19,153 bases of DNA from Ramlibacter sp. (GTDB lineage: Bacteria > Pseudomonadota > Gammaproteobacteria > Burkholderiales > Burkholderiaceae). The stretch lies in contig JACMQP010000461.1 of NCBI GenBank assembly GCA_014376915.1, forward strand, positions 1 through 19,153, written 5' to 3'. Shown here one piece after another: positions 6,940-14,495 of the stretch. Position 1 is the first letter of the stretch; every line of letters starts with the position of its first letter. The notes under the pieces were generated by a model that did not search any database, was not told the DNA's origin, and saw only the letters and a list, made by a program, of their open reading frames with translations. A program made the translations under genes and the position numbers.

Positions 6940-7932
6940 TCAGTCGGCGTAGACGCCGGCGGCCTTGATGATCGGGCTCCACTTGGCGATCTCGGCCTGC
7001 ACGAACTTCTTGTGCTCGGCGGGTTCCATGCGCTTGTCGGTCACCACGACGGCGCCCAGGCCTTCCTGCTTCTTGATGAACTCGGGGTCCTTCAGGGCGA
7101 CCTTCAGGGCGTCGTTGATTTTTTTCTGCACGTCGGCTGGAGTGCCCCTGGGTGCGTACAGGCCGTGCCAGATCGTGACCTGGAAGTCGCTCAGCCCCAC
7201 TTCCTGCAGCGTCGGCAAGTCCTTCAGCGCCGCGGTGGTCAGGCGCCGGGGCGTGGTCACGGCAAAGGCCTTGACCTTCTTCGCCTCGATCTGGCTGGTG
7301 GTGTTGGTGGTCTGGTCGCACATCAGGTCGATCTGGCCGCCGATCAGGTCGGTCATGGCCGGGCCAGTGCCCTTGTACGGGACCGGCGTCATGTCGGTCT
7401 TCAGTGCCGTCTGGAACAACAAGCCGCACAGGTGCGATGCCGAACCGACGCCGGCGTTGCCGAGGTTGATCTTGCCCTTGTTCTGGTGGATCCAGCTGGC
7501 CAGCTCACGGTAATTGTTGACCGGCAGGGCTGGTTTGCCGATCAGCGTCATGGGCACGTCGTTGATCATGCCGAGGTACTCGAAATCGCTCTCGACCTTG
7601 AATGGGATGTTGCGCACCAGCGTGGGCATGGTGGCCATTCCGACGTGGTGCAGCAGCAGCGTGTAGCCGTCCGGCGCGGCCTTGGCGACCTTGTTGGCGC
7701 CGATCGATCCGCCGGCGCCGGCGGCGTTGTCGACCACGACCGTGCCGCCGCCAAGGGGCTTGCGAATCGCTTCGGCCAGGTCGCGCGCAACACGGTCGGT
7801 CGGGCCGCCGGCCGCGAACGGAACGACGATGGTGATGACCTTGTCCTTGAGCGGGTAGTCCGCGGCGTGGGCACCGAAAGCAAGGCCGGCGAGCATGGCG
7901 ACGGGCATGAGGGTTGTGGCGATTCTGTTCAT
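6940..7932 (-). CDS. Bug-family (TctC-like) tripartite tricarboxylate transporter solute-binding protein, copy 2
   Basis: This 330-residue periplasmic protein has a short signal peptide with probable cleavage after AHA (residue 23). It carries [15 protein letters not shown] (32-46) and [18 protein letters not shown] (66-83), then PDGYTLLL, the standard Bug layout. An ATG three codons earlier (7941) is in frame, but the Shine-Dalgarno AAGGA at 7942-7946 stands nine bases before the ATG at 7932 and directly abuts the earlier one, so 7932 is preferred. It is first of a tandem Bug pair, clearly diverged from copy 1, and 81 bp downstream of the PaaK-like ligase on the same strand, so it may be read through from the big operon. 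The ligand is unknown; an organic acid is the usual guess. Confidence 0.93.
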   Translation of the reverse strand: MNRIATTLMPVAMLAGLAFGAHAADYPLKDKVITIVVPFAAGGPTDRVARDLAEAIRKPLGGGTVVVDNAAGAGGSIGANKVAKAAPDGYTLLLHHVGMATMPTLVRNIPFKVESDFEYLGMINDVPMTLIGKPALPVNNYRELASWIHQNKGKINLGNAGVGSASHLCGLLFQTALKTDMTPVPYKGTGPAMTDLIGGQIDLMCDQTTNTTSQIEAKKVKAFAVTTPRRLTTAALKDLPTLQEVGLSDFQVTIWHGLYAPRGTPADVQKKINDALKVALKDPEFIKKQEGLGAVVVTDKRMEPAEHKKFVQAEIAKWSPIIKAAGVYAD

Positions 7933-8013
7933 TGAGATCATTCCTTGGAAGACACCCAGATGGTAAGCGTGGCACGAGGGCCCGGAAGCGAGGGAATTAC
8001 GTACCGGAGCGAC

Positions 8014-9261
8014 TCATTTGTAGCTACGTGCATCCTCGATCACCTTGCCGTCGTTGGGCAGGCTGCCCGGTGCCACCACCTGCACCTCGGCCCGCAACTT
8101 TGTCACGTCGCGGATGGCCTGGCCGACGCGCTGGTCCAGCCCCTGGAGCGGGGCAGCCGCTTCCACCTGCAGCGTCATCACGTCGTTGGCCATCTCGCCG
8201 CTGACCACGAGCCGCCCCCGTAGCAGTTCTGGGAAGCGGCGCAGCACCTCCGCCACCTGGCCGGGATGAACGAACATGCCCCGGATCTTGGTGGTCTGGT
8301 CGGCCCGCCCCAGCCAGCCCTTGATGCGCTGGTTGGTCCGGCCAGTGGGACAGTGGCCGGGCAGGATCGCCGACAGGTCGCCGGTGCCGAAGCGCACCAG
8401 CGGGTAGTCGGGGTTGAGGGTCGTGACGACCAGCTCGCCGACCTCGCCTTCCGGCACCGGGTCGCCGGTGCCCGGACGCACGATCTCGACGACCACGCCT
8501 TCGTCGATCACCAGGCCGGAGCGAGCCTCGGTCTCGTACGCGATCGAACCCAGATCCGCCGTCGCATAGCACTGGTAGCCGGCGACGCCGCGCTCGGCCA
8601 GCCAGTCGCGCAGGCTGGGCGGGAACGCTTCGCCGCCGACCATGGCCTTGCGCATGCCGGCCAGCGGCACGCCCATCTCGGCGGCTTTCTCCACGATGAT
8701 CTTCAGGAAGCTGGGCGTGCCGACATAGCCGGCCGGCCGCAGTTCGGCGATGGCGTTGACCTGCTGCTCGGTCTGGCCAGTGCCGCCGGCAAAGACGGTG
8801 CAACCGAGCGCGTGGGCACCGGTTTCCATCATCGAGCCGGCGGGCACGAAGTGGTAGCTGAAGCAGTTGTGGATCAGTTCGCCGCTGCGAAAGCCTGCCG
8901 CGAACAGCGCTCGCGCCAGCCGCCAGTAGTCCGGCCGCGCGCCTTGCGGCTCGTAGATGGTGCCGGGGCTGGCGAACACGCGCGGCATCCGGGCGCCGTA
9001 ACCGACGGCGCTGAAGCCGCCGAACGGGTCGGATGGCCGGCCCTGCAGCTGCAGCTCGAGCAGTTCGTGCTTGCGAATGACGGGCAGCCGCTCCAGCGCC
9101 TCGCGTGAGTTGATGGAAGCTGCGTCGACGCCCGCCAGCAGTTTCCCGAAGGCGGCGCTTGAGCGCTGCGCGTGCGCAATCTGCAGCGGCAGTGCGGCCA
9201 GCAGTTCAGACTCGCGCTGGGCTGGGTTCCTGCTTTCGAGCAGATCGTAAAAGCTGTTCAT
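8014..9261 (-). CDS. PaaK-like CoA ligase (phenylacetate-CoA ligase family) with divergent P-loop
   Basis: This 415-residue protein fits the compact phenylacetate-CoA ligase family, which makes acyl- or aryl-CoA from a carboxylate, ATP and CoA. Recognisable parts are VGGEAFPPSLRDWL (208-221), YATADLGS (232-239, the A5 region), RFGTGDLS (290-297), the hinge GRADQTTKIRGMFVHPGQV (318-336) and a C-terminal PNDGK lysine (Lys406). The usual TSGTTGKP phosphate loop is replaced by ASPGTIYEPQG (97-107), so it is a divergent subgroup and its activity needs proof. The ATG at 9261 is chosen because GAAGG lies seven bases upstream; the GTG at 9267 is too close to that site. It follows livF by 10 bp and is the last core gene of the transporter operon. 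Confidence 0.88.
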   Translation of the reverse strand: MNSFYDLLESRNPAQRESELLAALPLQIAHAQRSSAAFGKLLAGVDAASINSREALERLPVIRKHELLELQLQGRPSDPFGGFSAVGYGARMPRVFASPGTIYEPQGARPDYWRLARALFAAGFRSGELIHNCFSYHFVPAGSMMETGAHALGCTVFAGGTGQTEQQVNAIAELRPAGYVGTPSFLKIIVEKAAEMGVPLAGMRKAMVGGEAFPPSLRDWLAERGVAGYQCYATADLGSIAYETEARSGLVIDEGVVVEIVRPGTGDPVPEGEVGELVVTTLNPDYPLVRFGTGDLSAILPGHCPTGRTNQRIKGWLGRADQTTKIRGMFVHPGQVAEVLRRFPELLRGRLVVSGEMANDVMTLQVEAAAPLQGLDQRVGQAIRDVTKLRAEVQVVAPGSLPNDGKVIEDARSYK

Positions 9262-9271
9262 GTCCACGCCT

Positions 9272-10081
9272 TCAGGCCAGCCAGCGCTTGCGCCGCTTGT
9301 AGCTCTTGACGTCGCGAAAGCTCTTGCGCTCCCCGCCGCCGACGCCCAGGTAGAACTCCTTGACGTCCTCGTTGGTCGCCAAGTCGACGGCCGGGCCGTC
9401 CATCACCACGCGGCCGCCTTCCATGATGTAGCCATAGGTGGAATAGCGCAGGGCCATGCTGGTGTTCTGCTCGGCCAGCAGGAACGTGACCCGCTCTTTG
9501 GCGTTGAGGTCCTTGACGATCTCGAACACCTCTTCGACGATCTGCGGCGCCAGGCCCATCGACGGCTCGTCCAGCAGCACCATGCTGGGGTTGGCCATCA
9601 GCGCCCGGCCGATGGCGCACATCTGCTGCTCGCCGCCCGAGGTGTAGGCGGCCTGCGACGTCCGCCGCTGCTTGAGCCGCGGGAAGTAGGTGTAGACCTT
9701 CTCCAGGCTGGCCGCAACCTCGGCCTTGTTGCGCCGGGTGTAGGCGCCCGTGAGCAGGTTCTCATCGATGGTGAGGTGGGCGAAGCAGTGCCGGCCCTCC
9801 ATCACCTGCACCACGCCGCGCTGCACCAGGTCGGCCGGCGACAGGTTTTCGATGCGCTCGCCGCGCAGCTCGATCGAGCCCTTGGTCACCGCGCCGCGCT
9901 CACCCTTGAGCAGGTTCGACACGGCGCGCAGCGTGGTGGTCTTGCCGGCGCCGTTGCCGCCCAGAAGGGCCACGATGCTGCCCTCGGGCACCTGCAGCGA
10001 GACGCCCTTGAGCACCAGGATGACGTGGTTGTAGATGACCTCGATGCCGTTGACGTTCAGGACGATGTTGGGTGTGCTCAT
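9272..10081 (-). CDS. livF: Branched-chain (LIV-type) ABC transporter ATP-binding protein LivF
   Basis: This 269-residue cytoplasmic ATPase carries Walker A GGNGAGKTT (41-49), the signature TSGGEQQ (147-153) and Walker B MVLLDEP (167-173). AEQN (203-206) stands at the switch position, where most ABC ATPases have a histidine; LivF proteins commonly have this. With LivG it powers the LivHM permease. It is longer than textbook LivF (about 235 residues) because of a C-terminal tail rich in Lys and Arg (RKSFRDVKSYKRRKRW, 252-267). The ATG at 10081 follows GGTGA at a seven-base distance; the open frame extends further upstream but only through structured intergenic DNA. It lies 142 bp below the binding-protein gene and 10 bp above the PaaK-like ligase. 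The true substrate may be a carboxylic acid rather than an amino acid. Confidence 0.94.
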   Translation of the reverse strand: MSTPNIVLNVNGIEVIYNHVILVLKGVSLQVPEGSIVALLGGNGAGKTTTLRAVSNLLKGERGAVTKGSIELRGERIENLSPADLVQRGVVQVMEGRHCFAHLTIDENLLTGAYTRRNKAEVAASLEKVYTYFPRLKQRRTSQAAYTSGGEQQMCAIGRALMANPSMVLLDEPSMGLAPQIVEEVFEIVKDLNAKERVTFLLAEQNTSMALRYSTYGYIMEGGRVVMDGPAVDLATNEDVKEFYLGVGGGERKSFRDVKSYKRRKRWLA

Positions 10082-10099
10082 ATTTTTTTCACCAGTCGG

Positions 10100-10206
10100 C
10101 AGAGCTGCTTGCAGCCCTGTCGATTGGCGGCTCGGTGGAGCCGCTGCCCCTCCTGGCTGGCAAGAGGGGATGGGGGCGGGTGCCGTCAATACCTGGCAAT
10201 TGCCAG
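10100..10206 (-). promoter_or_regulatory. Cluster of stem-loops between livK-type gene and livF
   Basis: The 142-bp gap holds four inverted repeats. In transcript order they are a perfect 14-bp palindrome CTGGCAATTGCCAG (10193-10206), a 6-bp stem CCCCTC/GAGGGG (10147-10152, 10164-10169), a perfect 7-bp stem GCGGCTC/GAGCCGC with a four-base loop (10127-10144), and an 8-bp stem with one G-U pair (10100-10119). No U-tract follows any of them on the minus strand. Such structures after a binding-protein gene often stabilise its message or cut read-through, giving more binding protein than ATPase. That role is inferred. Confidence 0.6.
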
Positions 10207-10223
10207 CGGATTGGCGCAGCCGA

Positions 10224-11540
10224 TCACGACTGACAATCGGCGGCCGTGCGCCTCGTCATCTTCTTGTCGGCCAGGTATTTCTCGGCACCCGACTTGACCA
10301 TCGGCTTGATGATCTGCTCGTCGGCCTGCATGAAGTCGGAGCTGAAGTTCCACTTGCTGCCGTCCCAGGTCTGCACGCGGGCCCAGCTGGAGCCCATGTG
10401 GTCGGCGCAGCTGGTGGCCAGCGGACGCATCACCCCCGCAAAACCCAGCGCGTCGAGCCGCTTCTGGTCCAGCGCCAGGTTCTCCAGGCCCCAGCGCACC
10501 TGCTCGCTGGTCATGACCTTGCCCTTGCCGTAACGCTCCTGCGCGCGGCGCACGGCTTCGATGCTCAGCATCTGGATGATCAGCCCGCGGGTGTACAGCA
10601 CCTGGCCGACTTCATCCTTGGGCCCCGTGCCCTGGCCCTTGTCGTGCACGTACTTCAGGATGTCCTGAATCACCTTGGGCTGCTGGCCGGAGGTATTGAG
10701 TGCCAGGGCGTTGTAGCCCTTGGCGCCTTCACCCACGTCCTTCACGTCCGGCTCGGCGCCGGCCCACCAAACGCCGTACATCTTGTCGCGCGGGTAGCCA
10801 GTGGCTTGCGCCTCCTTCAGGGCGGTGGAGTTCATCACGCCCCAGCCCCAGAGCATCACGTAGTCGGGCCGCATCTGGCGCACCTGAAGCCAGGCGGCCT
10901 TCTGCTCGACGCCGGGCGCGGTGACTGGAATCAGCTCCAGGTTGAAGCCGTGCATTCTGGCGCGCTCTTGCAACAGCGGGATCGGTTCCTTGCCGAACGG
11001 CGAGTCGTGGTAGACCAGCGCGATCTTCTTGCCCTTGAGCTTGTCGAAGCCGCCTTCCTTCTTGGCGAGGTGCTGCACCAGGATGTCGGCGCCGGTCCAG
11101 TAGCTTCCCATCAGCGGGAAGTTCCACTTGAAGGCCTGGCCGTCCTGCGACACCGACAGGCCGTAGCCCAGCGTGATCAGCGGAATCTTGTCGGTCGGTA
11201 CCTTCTCGGTCAACGCGAAGGTGATGCCGGTGGCCTGCGGGTCAAACAGCGCGACGCCCGGCCTGCTCTTGAGGCGCTCATAGCACTCGACTCCGCGATC
11301 GGTGGCGTAGCCGGTCTCGCACTCTTCCCACGTCAGCTTGACGCCGTTGATGCCGCCGTCGCGGGCGTTGATCATCTTCAGGTAGTCCTGCTTGCCGTTG
11401 GCCCAGGGCGTGCCGTTGGGCGCGTAAGGCCCGGTGCGGTAGGACAGCAGCGGGAAGAACTGCTCCTTCGCTTGGGCGAAAGCGCTGGGCACGATCGCGG
11501 CGGCCAGCAAGGTGGCCAGGACGTACTTCGAAAGCTTCAT
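10224..11540 (-). CDS. livK: LIV-type ABC transporter periplasmic substrate-binding protein
   Basis: This 438-residue protein starts MKLSKYVLATLLAAAIVPSA and should be cleaved after AFA (residue 22), giving a periplasmic binding protein of the type I fold (Peripla_BP_6 class). The mature protein opens with FFPLLSYRTGPYAPNGTPWA (28-47), where the ligand-binding loop is expected. It is larger than E. coli LivK (about 370) and has four cysteines in the mature chain (two near residues 70-85, two near the C-terminus), which could form disulfides. The ATG at 11540 is certain: GGAG stands six bases before it and the signal peptide begins there. It lies 38 bp below livM. Relatives in similar operons are thought to bind aromatic or aliphatic acids as well as amino acids, so the symbol marks family, not ligand. 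Confidence 0.93.
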   Translation of the reverse strand: MKLSKYVLATLLAAAIVPSAFAQAKEQFFPLLSYRTGPYAPNGTPWANGKQDYLKMINARDGGINGVKLTWEECETGYATDRGVECYERLKSRPGVALFDPQATGITFALTEKVPTDKIPLITLGYGLSVSQDGQAFKWNFPLMGSYWTGADILVQHLAKKEGGFDKLKGKKIALVYHDSPFGKEPIPLLQERARMHGFNLELIPVTAPGVEQKAAWLQVRQMRPDYVMLWGWGVMNSTALKEAQATGYPRDKMYGVWWAGAEPDVKDVGEGAKGYNALALNTSGQQPKVIQDILKYVHDKGQGTGPKDEVGQVLYTRGLIIQMLSIEAVRRAQERYGKGKVMTSEQVRWGLENLALDQKRLDALGFAGVMRPLATSCADHMGSSWARVQTWDGSKWNFSSDFMQADEQIIKPMVKSGAEKYLADKKMTRRTAADCQS

Positions 11541-11578
11541 TGGTGTCTCCTGTGAATAAGGTGAAGCGGGACGGTAAC

Positions 11579-12655
11579 TCAGTGCGGGAACGGCCACAGG
11601 CGCAGCTTCTGCTTGCCGGTGGACCAGAGCTTGGCCAGGCCGTGGGGTTCGACGATCAGGAACCACACGATCAGGCCGCCGAAAATCATCAGTTCGGCGT
11701 GGGCGATGCCGGCGGTGCCGATGTTGGCGTTCACCAGGCGCGCCAGCTGCGGCAGGAACTGGTTCAGCGCGATTGGCAGCACCACGATGAAAGCGGCGCC
11801 GAAAAACGCGCCCATGATCGAGCCCAGTCCGCCGATGATCACCATGAACAGCAGGCGGAATGACAGTTCGACCGAGAAGGCTGCCGGCTCCCATGAGCCC
11901 AGATAGACGAAGGCCCAGAGCGCGCCGGCGACGCCGATGATGAACGAGCTGACGGCGAAGGCGCTGAGCTTGGCGTACATCGGGCGGATGCCGATGACCG
12001 CGGCGGCCACGTCCATGTCGCGGATCGCCATCCATTCGCGGCCGATCGCACTGCGCACCATATTCTTGGCGAGCAGGGCGATCACCGCCAGCACGACCAG
12101 GCAGAACCAGTACTTGCCGATCGCGCTGTCGATCGAGAGGCCGAACACCTGCAACGCGTTCACCGATACCGAGCCGGAAGGCGAGTCGTTGGTCAGCCAC
12201 TTGATCCGCAGGAACATCCAGTCGCTGAAGAACTGTGCCGCCAGTGTTGCCACTGCCAGGTACAGGCCCTTGACCCGCAGGCTTGGCAATCCGAACAGGA
12301 TGCCGAACGCGGTGGCGCACAGGCCGCCAAGGATCAGCGCAACCACCAGCGGCATGCCGGGCACGCGGACGAAGAAGTTGAAGGCGCCGTACGCGCCTAC
12401 CGCCATGAAGGCGCCCGAGCCCAGCGAGATCTGGCCGCAGTAGCCGACCAGGATGTTCACGCCCAGCGCCGCCAGTGCCATGATCAGGAACGGAATCAGG
12501 ATGGCCCGGAACATGTAATCGCTGGCGATGCCGGGCACGACGACAAAGGCCACCAGCAGCAGCAGTGCGATGAACACCCGGTCCTGCGCGATCGGGAAGA
12601 TCTGCTGGTCCGACCGGTAGCTGGTCTTGAACTGGCCGTTTTCGCGGTAAAGCAT
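11579..12655 (-). CDS. livM: LIV-type ABC transporter permease LivM
   Basis: This 358-residue inner-membrane permease has about eight to nine hydrophobic segments. The family motif NILVGYCGQISLGSGAFMAV is at residues 67-86, and the cytoplasmic coupling loop GREWMAIRDMDVAAAVIGI at 205-223, the site that contacts the ATPases. The N-terminal 25 residues are polar and cytoplasmic. Together with LivH it forms the translocation channel. It starts 61 bp below livH; the only ribosome-binding signal is weak. The gene order livG-livH-livM-binding protein-livF differs from the E. coli order but is common in Burkholderiales acyl-CoA-ligase-linked clusters. Confidence 0.94.
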   Translation of the reverse strand: MLYRENGQFKTSYRSDQQIFPIAQDRVFIALLLLVAFVVVPGIASDYMFRAILIPFLIMALAALGVNILVGYCGQISLGSGAFMAVGAYGAFNFFVRVPGMPLVVALILGGLCATAFGILFGLPSLRVKGLYLAVATLAAQFFSDWMFLRIKWLTNDSPSGSVSVNALQVFGLSIDSAIGKYWFCLVVLAVIALLAKNMVRSAIGREWMAIRDMDVAAAVIGIRPMYAKLSAFAVSSFIIGVAGALWAFVYLGSWEPAAFSVELSFRLLFMVIIGGLGSIMGAFFGAAFIVVLPIALNQFLPQLARLVNANIGTAGIAHAELMIFGGLIVWFLIVEPHGLAKLWSTGKQKLRLWPFPH

Positions 12656-12716
12656 CTTGTCTATTCAGTTGGGGTCAAAACACATTTGCTGCGCAAATCG
12701 TGATGTGCCTCGCAAG

Positions 12717-13646
12717 TTACACACGGTCAATAATTTTTTCGCCGAACAGCCCCTGCGGCCGGACCAGCAGGACGCCCAGGGCGAGCACATAGGCAAACCA
12801 GATCTCGATGCCGCCGCCGACCATCGGTCCGATGTAGACCTCGGAGAGCTTCTCGCCCACGCCGATGATCAGTCCGCCGAGGATCGCGCCGGGCACCGAC
12901 GTGAGACCGCCGAGGATGACGACCGGCAAGGCGCGCAGCGCCACCGTCGCCAGCGAGAACTGCACGCCGAGCTTGCTGCCCCAGATCATTCCTGCGACGA
13001 GCGCGACGATGCCGGCCACGCACCAGACGATGACCCAGATCCGGCCCAGCGGGATGCCGATCGATTGCGCCGCCTGGTGATCGTCGGCAACTGCGCGCAG
13101 CGCCCGCCCGGTGGCCGTCTTCTGGAAGAAGAGGCTGAGCACCACCACCAGCACGGCGGCGATCATGGCTGCGTACAGATCCTCCTTGTTGATCAGGATG
13201 CCGCCCGGGAACACCTGGTCCAGCACGAAGATCGGGTCCTTGGGCATGCCAATGTCGATCTTGTAGACGCTGCTGCCGAACATCGCCTGGCCCAACCCTT
13301 CGAGGAAGTAGGCGATACCCAGTGTTGCCAGCAACAGCGTTGCGCCTTCCTGGTTCACCAGGTGCCGCAGGACCAGCTTTTCGACCAGCCAGGCGACCAC
13401 GAACATCAGCGCGCCGGCCAGGGCGAACGCGAGCAGCACCGCGGCGACCTTGCTCTGCAGACCGGTGATTTGCGGGATCCATTCAGACAGGCGCGCCATG
13501 GCCAGCGCGGCGAACAGCACCATCGCGCCCTGGGCGAAGTTGAAGACGCCGGAGGCCTTGAAGATCAGCACGAAGCCGAGCGCGACCAGCGAATACAGCA
13601 TGCCGGCCATCAGGCCGCCGAGCAGGGTTTCGAGGAAGAATGCCAT
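12717..13646 (-). CDS. livH: LIV-type ABC transporter permease LivH
   Basis: This 309-residue integral membrane protein has the usual LivH length and about eight hydrophobic segments. The N-terminal motif GVFNFAQGAM (33-42) and the coupling loop GRALRAVADDHQAAQSIGI (180-198) are diagnostic. The C-terminus VLLVRPQGLFGEK (292-304) is also typical. Its ATG follows AGGA at seven bases, and the gene begins 9 bp after the livG stop. It pairs with LivM to form the channel. Downstream, the 61-bp gap to livM contains a weak inverted repeat ATTTGC/GCAAAT (12684-12698) with no evident role. Confidence 0.95.
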   Translation of the reverse strand: MAFFLETLLGGLMAGMLYSLVALGFVLIFKASGVFNFAQGAMVLFAALAMARLSEWIPQITGLQSKVAAVLLAFALAGALMFVVAWLVEKLVLRHLVNQEGATLLLATLGIAYFLEGLGQAMFGSSVYKIDIGMPKDPIFVLDQVFPGGILINKEDLYAAMIAAVLVVVLSLFFQKTATGRALRAVADDHQAAQSIGIPLGRIWVIVWCVAGIVALVAGMIWGSKLGVQFSLATVALRALPVVILGGLTSVPGAILGGLIIGVGEKLSEVYIGPMVGGGIEIWFAYVLALGVLLVRPQGLFGEKIIDRV

Positions 13647-13655
13647 CGACTGTTC

Positions 13656-14495
13656 CTAATGCGTTGTGCCGAGGTAGGCGCGGATCACGTCTTCGTTGTT
13701 GCGCACCTCGCCGGGCGAGCCGTCGCCGATCTTCTTGCCGTAGTCCAGCACCACGACCCGGTCGCTGATGTCCATCACCACGCCCATGTCGTGCTCGATC
13801 AGGACCACCGTGGTGCCGAATGCGTCGTTGACGTCGAGGATGAAGCGGCACATGTCCTGCTTCTCCTCCACGTTCATGCCGGCCATCGGCTCGTCGAGCA
13901 GCAGCACCTGCGGCTCCATCGCCAGCGCGCGGCCGAGGTCGACGCGCTTTTGCAGGCCGTAGGGCAGCTGGCCGACCGGCGTCTTGCGAAACGCCTGGAT
14001 CTCAAGGAAGTCGATGATGTGTTCCACGAACTCGCGGTGCCGCATCTCCTCGCGCTCGGCCGGGCCGATCCGCAGCGCCTGCAACAGCAGGTTGCTTTTG
14101 ATCTTGAGGTTGCGCCCGGTCATGATGTTGTCCAGCACGCTCATGCCTTTGAACAGCGCGAGGTTCTGGAAGGTTCGGGCCACGCCCATTTCCGCCACCT
14201 GCCGGCTGTTCATGTGATGGAAGGTGCGGCCGCGGAAGGTGATGCTGCCTTGCTGCGGCTGGTAGACCCCGTTGATGCAGTTGAGCATCGAGCTCTTGCC
14301 GGCGCCGTTGGGGCCGATGATGGCGCGGATCTCATGTTCGCGGACGTTGAACGAGATGTCGGTCAGTGCCTTGACGCCGCCGAACGCCAGCGAAATGTTC
14401 TGCACGTCGAGGATGATTTCGCCGAGCTTGCGACCGGAAGCCGACGCGCCGGGGGGTGCCGCGTCCATGCCTGCGGGTTCGCTCATGATCTTCAT
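13656..14495 (-). CDS. livG: LIV-type ABC transporter ATP-binding protein LivG
   Basis: This 279-residue ATPase has Walker A GPNGAGKS (61-68), the LivG-type signature LPYGLQKRVDLGRAL (177-191), Walker B VLLLDEP (197-203) and the switch His235 in IEHDMG. It energises the LivHM permease together with LivF. About 25 extra residues precede the usual start; an alternative ATG lies at residue 4 (14486). The first ATG overlaps the stop of the acyl-CoA synthetase gene (ATGA), so the ligase and transporter are translated as a coupled unit. This is the strongest sign that ligase and transporter share one substrate. Confidence 0.95.
   Translation of the reverse strand: MKIMSEPAGMDAAPPGASASGRKLGEIILDVQNISLAFGGVKALTDISFNVREHEIRAIIGPNGAGKSSMLNCINGVYQPQQGSITFRGRTFHHMNSRQVAEMGVARTFQNLALFKGMSVLDNIMTGRNLKIKSNLLLQALRIGPAEREEMRHREFVEHIIDFLEIQAFRKTPVGQLPYGLQKRVDLGRALAMEPQVLLLDEPMAGMNVEEKQDMCRFILDVNDAFGTTVVLIEHDMGVVMDISDRVVVLDYGKKIGDGSPGEVRNNEDVIRAYLGTTH

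Noticed and set aside
10035..11555. Plus-strand open frame of about 506 codons opposite the LIV binding protein
   Set aside because: Antisense shadow in high-GC DNA; the opposite strand has a signal peptide, a Shine-Dalgarno and family motifs.
11541..12320. Possible N-terminal extension of the LIV binding protein into livM DNA
   Set aside because: The signal peptide and Shine-Dalgarno fix the start at 11540; the upstream open frame is an out-of-frame reading of livM.
12684..12698. Inverted repeat ATTTGC/GCAAAT in the livH-livM gap as a terminator
   Set aside because: The stem is only six bases, without a GC core or T-tract, and it lies within an operon.
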